Source of the DNA: Branchiostoma floridae
Lineage: Eukaryota; Chordata; Leptocardii; Amphioxiformes; Branchiostomatidae
Direction of reading: 5' to 3'
Assembly (NCBI RefSeq): GCF_000003815.2
Contig: NC_049992.1
Location: forward strand, 3,209,703 to 3,273,702
Length of the DNA stretch: 64,000 bases
Of this stretch, positions 24,701 through 36,700 are shown piece by piece (position 1 is the stretch's first letter; every line of letters begins with the position of its first letter). A program made the translations under genes and the position numbers. The notes under the pieces were generated by a model. The model made no database searches. It saw nothing but the letters and a program-made list of their open reading frames with translations, and was not told where the DNA came from.

Positions 24701-27700
24701 GCCCCCTTTTCCAGACAGCTGTAGGCATTGAGCAGTGTCGGTGCAGTTGGTGAGTCCTTGTTCTGCAGTAGCCCGGCTCTCAGCTTCTTCAGTGGGCCCT
24801 CCTGTAGCTCAGCCTGCTGTGCAGAGATCTCTGCTGGAGGCTGCTGCTGACGTCTGGCACGTTTAGCCCCGGATGGCCCAGCCCCATCCTCCTCCTCAAC
24901 ATCCTCCTGTGATGTGACATTATATCATGCACTACATGTCATATATTGGGCACCTCAAAATCCCCTGCTCTTGTTATGAGCATGCTTCCAAATCAATCAT
25001 CTGAATATGCGTTATATTCAAGATTTCAATGCCTAGGATTTTGAAATATTTTATCAGTAGATTGTAGAGTTTTGAATTCAGCAGTCGCCCATGGATGTCT
25101 CGTTTATAGCAAACTGTGAAATATACACAATGTACTCTTGTACATCAGATACATTAATGGACTTCAGTGATCAATTCAAACTTCTTCTTCTGTTCTGCAT
25201 GTATACTGCAAGCCAATGACATTCATTTCATGGACAGGGACAACATTTATAGCTATTACATTTTATATCAATACTGAATCCAAAAAAAATCTGTTCGGAA
25301 GACAACATGAAAAGTGATTTCTTATTCACTAAATATAAGTCACAGATGGATACATCGTATATAGCAACTCAATATGTTGAATATTAGATATTCTTCCTAC
25401 CTCATCACTTATGTCAGGAAGGTTATCCAGCCAGGGCATCACTTTGTCTAACATTATTCCTCGTGTTCCCATGGATACCAGCTCCCAGGAATCCACCTCT
25501 CCCTCAGGAAGGTTTGGTAGCTCCCATCTCTCCACACTTACGATGACGGGTTCCTCATAGCCAATCTTCTTAAGCTCTGTCTGGAGGCAGGCTTGAAGGA
25601 AGTGACCATTTAGGATAGATTTGAAGTATTGGTAGCCCAGCTGGGAGTAGAAGATGACCTGAACCAGGGGGGAGTCCTCTTTAGCCTTTCCCCCCACCCT
25701 CACGTCTTGGTGCCCCTCAACAGCCCTGCCAATGGCCAGCATGATGTTAGCTTTGTTGGCCTGGTAGAAAGCACCAATACTAGACCCGGTTGCCTGTTCC
25801 TGTACTGTCAAGGCATCACAGATTTTCAGGGATGCCTTCCCCCACTCCTGCTCTGAGACAGATCCAGCCATACTGTGAACAGAGTCAGTCTTGTTATTAC
25901 ATTTACGTAGAAAAGATTGTCTCCTTTCTTTGCACCTGAATGTAGTGTGTTACCAGCTAGCATGGTTGCTGCTGCAGCAGCATTTTCAGCTCTGCAACTA
26001 AATGCAGATCATATGATGTGTCTATTTGACATGTATACTATAATTGCAGGCTCAAGAGTGCCTATCATCATAATATCAAGGTCAAACAAACTAGGTATAA
26101 GAAACTATAAACAAACTACATATTAAATGTCTCTCCAACAGTAAAAGCTGAAAAAATGTACTAGACAGATCCCTTTAGTTTGTAAGAAGTAACAGGAATT
26201 CATGGACAGTCCCACAAGAGACATTGTGAAGTCCACAGTTCTGCAGACTGCAAAGTGGATGATGTCAGGTACATCATTTTGGCCAACATTCAAATGACTT
26301 TGTGCATTTACGTACATGCACACATTCGAACACAGAAATGATACAATCTGTGATGCAAGCAGTCTATTTAGTCTGTGGAGGTGTGAACCTGTTTACTCAG
26401 AAACCTTTGATAAAGTGGTCATGGCTTGCACAGTAGACTCTGACAAACCAGCTAAAATGTCTACGGAAATAAAAATGTACAGTTTTGCCCCCCTCCCCAT
26501 TATGGCCTCGTGTTCTACCTAGACAAAGGAATTTACTGAATCAAGATGAAACAAAGTCTAACTGTTTGTAGCCCTATGATAGGCTAACTGTTTCCGAACA
26601 TATCTATTTACTTTATGTGCCATATTACAGTCAAGGAAACAAAGCTGGACAGAAAAAAATTTATATACTCACGTCTCACAAAAAGCGCCCAGTCATGATA
26701 TCGGCCAGTAGAAGACGTGTCTGCACCCGTGTCTGTGCCTGCGGACTATGGTATCCATTTGGCAAGCCCACTGCACTTTGCAGGGGTGTCACGGATTGCT
26801 ATACAGTCTTCCAAATGTACAAGTGCACCACGTAACTTAGTAACTTGGCCCCTAATCCATCTTGATAAAGTGTAAAACTAGTCAAATTTATCCTCAAGTA
26901 AATGTAAAATTTAATATCTTTTGTGTCATGAATTTCGCACAAAATAAGAATGCATTCAAGTACGTTTACCCCGTATAGTGAAGCCAGCATTTGAGCTCTG
27001 CTGTGTCACCTATGAAAGTGAGCTTGCCTGGAGCTTTGTTTAGTGAATGAATATAGCTGGGTATGGTTTCACTGGTCAAGTTACCTGGGCTTTGTTCTTC
27101 CTGAACACCTGAAGACAAAACACAACATTTGACATGGACAGCATTTACAATCAATAACACTTTTCTGTTGTTTTGTCTTCTTGCAAAAGAGGGCATCCAA
27201 TTTCCTTTTCTTAAGTGTAGGACGTCATTAGGATTTGCCTTGGCACCCCCATAGCTAATGATTGTGATGGATTTTTTTTTCATGGCTACTCTTTTTTTTC
27301 TGTTCCAGTTGCTGAAGTTGGGCGCGATCCTACCATTTGTAGAGAAGGCCATGAGTTCTCCCTCTCTCAGAGCTGTACAGCTGGCCATCACTAACCTCAA
27401 GGACCTGGTAAGTCTTAAAACTGTAAAGCAGGGTTGTAGCCATCACACGTCTTTCCGTCCTTTGACGGAATTTGACGGAATTTTGCAGCTGGGGACGGAA
27501 AAAAAATTTGCCCATTCCGTCCTCAGTGGGCAAAATTAAAGTCTAGATTTCAAAATTTTCCTTGGGAGCATGCCCCCGGACCCCCCTAGGAACGCTGTGC
27601 CAAAGCCATTCAAATTCAACGGGACGGAAAATTATTTCTGGCTGGCTTCAACCCTGCTGTAAAGTCATTCACTGCAGTTCCCTTGCCAGTCAAGCATGAA

Positions 27701-30700
27701 TGAGTTTGAATGTTAACGTGTCTTGTGACTGCAAGACACCGAAACAAGACAAACATATATGTTTTGTAGCTTAATTGCCACCAAAAAGCTCAAATCTGTT
27801 TTTAGAACTTTGCAAGGAACTTTGATGTCTGGTTGGTTACAATAGACCTGTAGCCCCAGCCACCGTGCATGGTTCTTGATGCGGAGGACCACCAAAAGTG
27901 ATCAGGTGCAGACCTGATTCTTATTTTATAGTCTAGTCTATGAACATGTTTGACTGTAATTTTTTTTCTGCCTTACCCAGAATGCCCTGGACAGACAAGA
28001 GAACCTGACACCCCTTGGATATCACCTGGCAAGGTATTTTAATGAACCAATGACCTTGAACATTGACCTTGCTGTATATTATTGCATTGTGGACACATTT
28101 GTAAGGTGCAAGCCTTGTGGCTGTCAAAATTAATACTAGATAAAATTCAAATGTTTATATGTAATATACGTAATGACTTTGTTGTGCAATTTCAGTACAT
28201 GCTTTGTCAAATACAATCAAGGTTTCCCATTCCGTCTGTGTTGCCACACTTGTATACAAAATGCAGCATTGCCATATATTGTAGATCTTTGGTGATGCTA
28301 TTTTATTGTCTGTGGGACTAGAAGTGTTGCAAAGTAGTAGTCTGCTATGTCTGATTGCCTTGTTGTTGACACAAGTATTTTTTAGATGGAGTAAGTCCCT
28401 GAAATTGGTTACTGTCTGTTGTATGGTTTAGTACAGGGTAAAATTAATACATTTGTCATCAAACACTGTAAATGCCAGATTAACCCCTGTTAAAGTGCTG
28501 GCATACTTCTTTATCATCCCCTTGTTATCTACTGCAGACTGCCTGTAGAGCCCCACATCGGGAAGATGATCCTGTTTGGAGCCATCTTCTCCTGTCTGGA
28601 CCCGGTGCTCACTGTGGCAGCCAGCCTGGGCTTTAAGGACCCCTTCGTCATTCCTCTGGTAAAGTCTTGATAAGAGTCTTACAGTATTAAAAGTACTCTT
28701 GATGATATTTCATCTTTCGATTGATATCTTTAAAGTTTAGATTTTGTGGTAAGTCTCTGATGCTGTGACACTACCTTGTATGCATTATTCCATGAGGTCA
28801 CATGATTGATGTATAGAGGAAAGACTGCTCTTTCCATCTGTTGAAAATTTTCCATAGGATCCAGTACGTACCAAAATGGCAATCAAGAGGTCCAATGTAA
28901 TGGTTCTACCAGAAACTGAAACTTTTAAGTATGACAATTCAGAGATATGATCAATGATTACAAGCTTGCCTGATGTTGTTCATCTTTAATACCCTGTAGG
29001 GTAAGGAGGAGGAGGCTGACAGGAGGAGGAGGGAGTTTGCAGCTGGGAGTAAGAGCGACCATCTCATGCTCATCAACGCCTTCAAGGTCACTCATCTTTC
29101 CTTAGTTCAGTCTTCCCCTGGGGTGAAGTACAATATTAATGTACAATAACATGTAGCACAGTAGCACCAAGCTAGTTTTATTGGTTTTTGGTAACTGGAG
29201 AAACGTTCTCATAAAAAAATCTGTATGGATGCTTTATTTGAATGATTATATTGTGTACATCAGATCCTGAAGAACAAGAAATATCTGACAGAAAAAGATC
29301 AAAATTAGAGAGGTGACTTTCCTAGAGAAATGGGAGGGAAAGAAAGCAAGAAGATTTGACGGAAGGTAAAGTGGGAGGGGGGCAACCTTCATATGTTTAC
29401 ATGTATCTAATTCACTTGTAGTCATTTCTAGCAGTTCGTTGCCAGTGTTCCATGTGTGTTGCTGTTACAACCCAATACATCAAATGAGATTATAGAAGAA
29501 ATACTAGAAAGGCCGACATTTGCTTCATAGCAAATACAGCATATTTCAGCCATACCCGTTCCCATGCAAAATTGAACTGTTCCAAATCACCCCTGTGCGG
29601 AAATCGAACATTCTAACAGTAACTTCTCAAAATGAACGACAAGAATGAATCTTACAAAATTCCCCCGTTCAAGAATGGACTCCAGTGCACCCTATGTGAA
29701 TTTTCACAATAGACCAGTCCAGAAATACTCCCACTGAAACCTTGGCCTTTTGAATAAGAAACCAAATCCAAAATTGAATTTAGCAAAAAAGGTCCCAGTG
29801 CATGAAAAGGTATAATAGACCAGTCTAAAAACACTTCCACTAAAAATTGAATTTTGAATCATCACCCATTCAAAACTGAATTTGAAAAAATCCCCCTTCC
29901 GTGTGCAAAAAATGGACTCTTACATGTAAAGTAGAGCAGTCCAAAAATAAATCCGCTAAAATAGGACTTTGACATAATCACTGAAGTCCAAAAAAATGGA
30001 TTTTTAAAAAAGCCCCCCTCAATGCAAGAATGGACTCTTCCAGCACACACATGTAAAATTGCAAATTAGACCAGTCCAAAAATAACCCTACTGAAAGACT
30101 TTGACAAACTAGAAGTCACCAAAGTCCAAAATATGAATTTCAAAAAAATCCCCCCTCCGTGTGAGAATAGACTCTTCCAGCACACTTTCTGTAAAATTGC
30201 GAAATAGACCTGTCCAATAATACACCCACTGAAAGACTTCACCAGTCCAATGATGAATTTAAAAAAAATGAACCCCTCCGTGTAAGAATGGACTCTTCCA
30301 GATGACACCTGGCTCGCTGATTGGCTGCCACCTCCCCCTTTTTAGGATATAGATTCAGGCTAAGTGATTGGTTACCTATCTAATTAGATTAAATAGACAT
30401 AGATGCCAGTAGGTGCAATCTGCAGCTGGGGGTCAACGACCTTAAGGTCATTGACCCCTCTGGCTATTGGAAAATGACCCAAAAAATCACCAAATATATC
30501 ATTTTGAAGTAGTTTATGACAAAAATTGTACATGTGTCATTTGAATAAATATCTACTGCACCCTTTTACCAAAACTTAGGTCATTTGGTTTTAAAACCAG
30601 AGCACCAGAGCCAAAAGTGTACGTTTTTGGTCATAAAATGGCCAAATAATCGCAAAATTAAGCATTTTGTTGTACAGTCTGCCTCAAGTGTTATTGAATC

Positions 30701-33700
30701 CATGTGCGCATATGTCTAGGGCACTCCTATACTAAATTTCAGGTCATCCGGTTCTAAAACCAAGGTACAGGAGCCAAAAGTGTCCTTTTTTGGTAAAAAA
30801 ATGACCAAAAAATCGCAAAAATAAGCATTTCCTTATACTGTACACCAAAACTGATATTGAATCTATATGGGGGACTTATCAATGCCTATCTACACCAAAT
30901 TTCAGCTCATTCGGTTATAATACCAGGGTACAGGGGGCCCAAATATACAGTTTTGGTCTTAAGATGACCAAAAAACCTTAATAAAATCATTTAAGAGACA
31001 GATATGGAAAAAATGAAAAAAACGCCCGAGGGTATTGGCCCACTCTACCCTTGTGCCAAATTTCAAGTCATTCGGTTGAGGAACAACGGAGGTACCGTGT
31101 TCTGAAGATTTGACAGGAGAAAGAAAGAAAGAAACATTACGAATACAATATATTTCACCATACCTATGGTATGGCTGAAATATAATTACTGTGTGAGTGA
31201 ATCAGTGTAATGCACTTTGACTACACTTAATGAAGATCTCTGTGTTGGTTGTTTTCCTCAGAGTTGGGAGAGAGCGAAGTCCCAAGGTCGTGAGTCGGAG
31301 AGACGTTTCTGCTGGGACAACTTCCTGTCAGCCAACACGCTCAAGGTGTGACGGGGGAAACATTTACCTTTATTGTAGCCTCCCCTTTTTGTTGTTGGCA
31401 TCCGTCTGTCTTGGAAGACAATGGTAGGCAGACAGAATGGGTTAGGTGACCCGTCTGCCTGGCCTGCACGTGACTTTTTGTTAGGTGAAGGAGGGGTGTG
31501 CACTTCCTTCTCCATCCTCTTGTCTACTGGCGCATAAAGTCCTACAGGGGCAACTGTATGCAACAGGGCTCTAGTCAGCTTGAATTTTTTTTCTGTCAAC
31601 CTATTCCCATTGTCGCAAAAATTAAGTTAGAAAGACGGAATGGAGACCTTGACGGTGCACACACCAATTCTTCCGCGACAGGGGTCCGAGATAGTGCGCG
31701 ACAAAAATGTGACGAAAGGGTCTCGAGGGTCCGTGTTTGAGTTCAAATTTCTCATAATCTGCTGCGAAGTGGCATTTAATACTGGCATGGCTAAAAAGCG
31801 TAAGAAGTGATGTGCTTTTGGTGCAAATTGGTTTTGGGCCCGAGGGTCACTTCCTTGTATTTCTACGCGTTGGAAGTGAGTCGCCGTTGACCCAGATTTC
31901 CCGTCCATATGCGGTCTGTGAGCCGTGTTGGTATGCCTCGCGCGTCGGGTTATTGTAAAAATCTCAGTGTTACGATTTTCTTTATTTTTTGCCTGATTAA
32001 TCTTAGGTGTATTCTCTTTCCGACAATATCAGTCATTTTCATGACTAAACTTTAGGCGATGGGTTTATTTCCACGTCAAAATTACCCTTTTTGTGCATAC
32101 TTTATTGCGTGAAAAAAACTTTTCTCCCCCCAAAATTATGAAAAGTGGACAGAGTGAAGAAACTGAAACCCGGCTGTTCTTAAAGCTGGAGTGATATCCG
32201 TCATTCCCATATACGGCTTTTCTGCTTTAGATCTATTTTCTTGAAGAGACGGCCTCTCGACTTGGGGGTGCGCAGCCTCGATTTGAGACCCCAAATAAAC
32301 TGGGGTGTGCACCGTTAATATGGCCCCTCCTACAAAAACTAAAAGCAAAGAAAGTCAACAAATTGCATTTTCCCCAGTAAAGTGCGTACCCTTGACCCAA
32401 TGATATAGAAAAAAATCGGAATTCGCAACTTTTGAAATGATTATATAATGTTGATAAAATGCATGATTTGCCCCCCTCCCCACGCCCCCCCCCCCCTGAC
32501 CATAGTCATATAGCCTTCAAAGTGTGTATGCTTAGACATCAATGGCGTTATGTTTACCAAAACATCTTTTTAGTACTACTACATCTCTGGGCCACTTGGA
32601 AATAGCTTTTATCTGATTAATGGCGACTCCTGCATTGAAGGGAATGCTTTTTTTTAATGAAAAAGTCTTCAAATAACGTCACTTTCGTTCATTCCAGCAA
32701 AATCGAGTTTTAGGTTCGGGCTCGCGAGGGTATTCAATGTTCAGACAAATAAGTCGCTCTAATTTGGAGGTATATCCCAAGGCTTGTGTAATCCATCGTG
32801 ACCGACACGTAACTGTACAGTCTTCTCTCAGCAAATGCCCATTTAATCCCCCCTAGTTGCCAGAAGTGCGGCATGGGACTCCGTCCTAGCCACAAATTCA
32901 ACATTTGGCTGCGTTTTTCTGCAAAATGAAATGCATTTCGGCAGCGGAAACGCTTGGACAGGAATGCTAGGTTTCTTACCTACCAGCTATGACCAAAAAA
33001 CGAAATCATATATGCTTTCCGTTGAAGAGAGGAACTTAAAACGGTATCGTTGTCACTTTAAAACATCTTCTTGCGGCGGGCTTTGTGACGTCATTATCTC
33101 AACTACGTTCCATGTGGTTTATATCGCTCATTCCAACCTAGAATGGATAGGAAATCTACTTCATCGTAAGAACTGGCCTATGCCTACATTTTCCTTGGCA
33201 ATATGTGTTTGTTTAACCTGAATTAACGAGCTAAAACCTCTTCAAGAGTATACAACCATTGTGACGTCAGAAGCATTATGTACAGTGAATGGTACCAATG
33301 CCTGGTGTGGCAAAATTAGCCTTCGGAGACGGTAACTTTCAAACACCTGCTATTCGAGAAGGAAATGTCACAGACAATTCAAACTTGGCATGATGATAGA
33401 AGATGACTTTCTAAAGCCATACTCTATATTAATTATAATTTGTGTTAATTAACGGTGCACACACCAATTCTTCCGCGACAGGGGTCCGAGATAGTGCGCG
33501 ACAAAAATGTGACGAAAGGGTCTCGAGGGTCCGTGTTTGAGTTCAAATTTCTCATAATCTGCTGCGAAGTGGCATTTAATACTGGCATGGCTAAAAAGCG
33601 TAAGAAGTGATGTGCTTTTGGTGCAAATTGGTTTTGGGCCCGAGGGTCACTTCCTTGTATTTCTACGCGTTGGAAGTGAGTCACCGTTGACCCAGATTTC

Positions 33701-36700
33701 CCGTCCATATGCGGTCTGTGAGCCGTGTTGGTATGCCTCGCGCGTCGGGTTATTGTAAAAATCTCAGTGTTACGATTTTCTTTATTTTTTGCCTGATTAA
33801 TCTTAGGTGTATTCTCTTTCCGACAATATCAGTCATTTTCATGACTAAACTATAGGCGATGGGTTTATTTCCACGTCAAAATTACCCTTTTTGTGCATAC
33901 TTTATTGCGTGAAAAAAACTTTTCTCCCCCCAAAATTATGAAAAGTGGACAGAGTGAAGAAACTGAAACCCGGCTGTTCTTAAAGCTGGAGTGATATCCG
34001 TCATTCCCATATACGGCTTTTCTGCTTTAGATCTATTTTCTTGAAGAGACGGCCTCTCGACTTGGGGGTGCGCAGCCTCGATTTGAGACCCCAAATAAAC
34101 TGGGGTGTGCACCGTTAAAAAGCGGGTTTTATTGAGATGATCGTATGCAAAAGGGCGCAGACACACTAAGTCAACAATAATAACAATAGCAACACAAACA
34201 GTGTGTGGCTTTTACGGCCTTGGACGGCATCCCCAAGCTGCCTGTAGCTTCCACCAAGAATTTTTGTCCGTCATGCATATATATGGTTGACGGATTGGTT
34301 TAAAAAAATTCCGTCACAGGCAGCAAATTTCTGCCAATTGACGGAAAAACGGACACCGGCTAGAGCCCTTAGTGTGCACTACCTTCTCCACCCTCTCGTC
34401 TACTGGCACACAAAGTCCTACAGGGGCAACTGTATGCAACGTGTAAGACAGCCCCAGCAGATACAGCCTCCTTTAGGTCTTAGTAATCATAAGAGGTTAT
34501 AAGTAGTAGAATTAGGCCAGGAGAGTGAGAAAGTGGTAAGAGTAACATCTTGTATGTCATACCTGTGACGCAAAAACGTTCGATACGGGTGTTCCGGACC
34601 GGGCCGTACGTTTCCGTATCGCTCAGGTTCGAAAGGCGTATCACACAGGCTCCATTCGAATAAATCGAACTGTTTCGAGCGGGCCGAATACGGCACGATT
34701 GACAATTCGAATACCTGATTCGGACGTTGGAACATTGCTGTTGCAACACTAAGTTTGAGGGCACCAAATTTGTTCAACTTCTGGCGCATTCGCATCAAAA
34801 CATGGGTTTTCTCAGGTGGGTATGACATAAATAAAATACAACACGGTGTATTCCGCATCACCCTCGGTCTCAGCCCTCCCGCGAGTCGGGCTGATACCTT
34901 GGGCGATACGGAATACACCGTGTTGTATTCTATATGTATTGTTGTTGACATAAAATGCCCTGTGTTTCCCCAGATGTTGTCCAACATGAAGCAGCAGTTT
35001 GCTGAGCTGCTGCAGGACATCGGGTTTGTGCAGACCAGGAATCCCAGCAACCCTCAGTGCAATAAAAACTCTGGTGAGAGACCCTCTACCCTGTTCAAAC
35101 TACCCTTGGTGTTTTTAAATTTTAGCCTAGCACAGTAGATGTACTGTATATCTTAATGTGTTTGCGGTCATTCTCTCTCACTCACTCATGATCACTGCGG
35201 TCATTCTATTTGTGTGGTGACCTTTCATATGCATTTCCAATGCACATTTTGTTTTGTATACAGTCATGTAACTTACTGTATAAATTTTTTGAACTGAAAA
35301 AAAAAAACCTTTCTGCTTTTACCACATTAAGTTCCTGCCAAAATAACTGAATTTCACTGTACATAGATCGGTGAACTTTTAGGTAGAACAAAAGCTAACT
35401 AAAGATCTCAATGACATTGTTTACAATGTATGTTCCAGGTAACATAAGGCTGGTTAAAGCAGTGATCTGTGCAGGGCTGTATCCAAATGTGGCAAAAGTC
35501 AGGGGACCAAAACAGCACTTCAGGAAAAGGTGGGGCCTTCTTCCTTGTTTTTGTTTCATCCTTTTCATACTATGATGTACATTAAGAGACTTCAGGTTCT
35601 CTACTACAGTAACTGTAAATGCATTTAAGTTCACGGGGATTTACTTTCATGGTAGTGGCAAAACGGAGTGTTCACGGTGGTTTTAAGTTTGCGGTAGCAC
35701 CATACATGTAGACTGCAGTCTTATACATTTGTACTATAATGGAAAAATGTTTGCGGTGGTTTTAAATTTGCAGTGAAGTGGTCACCGCAAAAACCGCGAC
35801 CATAAAATCACTGTGAACCTTACTGCATTTACAGTATTCCCCATACAACATACTAGTCGATTGCTAAAGATAGATGATAAGAATGAAGATAAGACAGTAT
35901 TGAGGAAACGTTTGCTGTTTGTTGTTTTCAGACCGCCCAAACTGGTGACCAAACATGAGAAGGTTCAGCTCCACCCAAAGTCTGTCAACGCTGATGAGAA
36001 GTACTTCGAGGACGGCTGGCTGATCTATCACATGAAGATGAAAACTACTCAGGTGAGAAACCTTCTTAAACACCTGTAGGGAAAGTAAATTGTGCTGAGG
36101 AACACATATTAAGTGAAAGTAAGATTGTCGGCTGATTTTACCACCTGTCCCTTGTATGAAGGAGCAAGTTGAGCAACATTCATGATCAGGTGAAGAACCC
36201 TCTTTTTTACTGAAGAGCATCATAGGGTTAATTTACATTGTCTAGATCTCCTTGTCATGACAGCTTTGTGAATCTTCTTCCTTACTTTGCCAAATGTTGC
36301 ACATGTCAATAAGAAACATTCAAGACCAACAATTAACTAAGAAGTCAAGATACAGTGGACTGAATGACAACACCAACATGTGCCCTACCCTTCTGCAGGT
36401 GTTCCTGTATGACTGCACAATGATTTCTCCCTACCCTCTACTGTTCTTTGGAGGGGACATCACCATTCAGAAGGTAACAGTCATCATTGTACATTATTAA
36501 CAACAGGCTAATAAGGTTCAGTGTTTGAATGACAAGCTAGTTTAAGGCTGAGAGCTGAGATATGACTATAGATGTAAATGATTGGCCTATTTGTACAGCA
36601 ATGTTTAAGGTTTTGATCATTTTTTTATTTTAACGAAAGTAAGAACATTCAAATCTCCCCTCCTGTGAACTTTTCAATACTTGATACCTTTCAGGACGGG

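Noticed and set aside
31258-31908. Minus-strand open frames of about 90-113 codons overlapping DHX36 exon 24 and the direct repeat
   Set aside because: They overlap a confirmed exon or repeat on the other strand, have no recognisable family and no splice-site support.
31652-34115. Complete LTR retrotransposon
   Set aside because: No gag/pol coding in the 1.1-kb interior, no primer-binding site or polypurine tract seen, and flanks do not give a target duplication.
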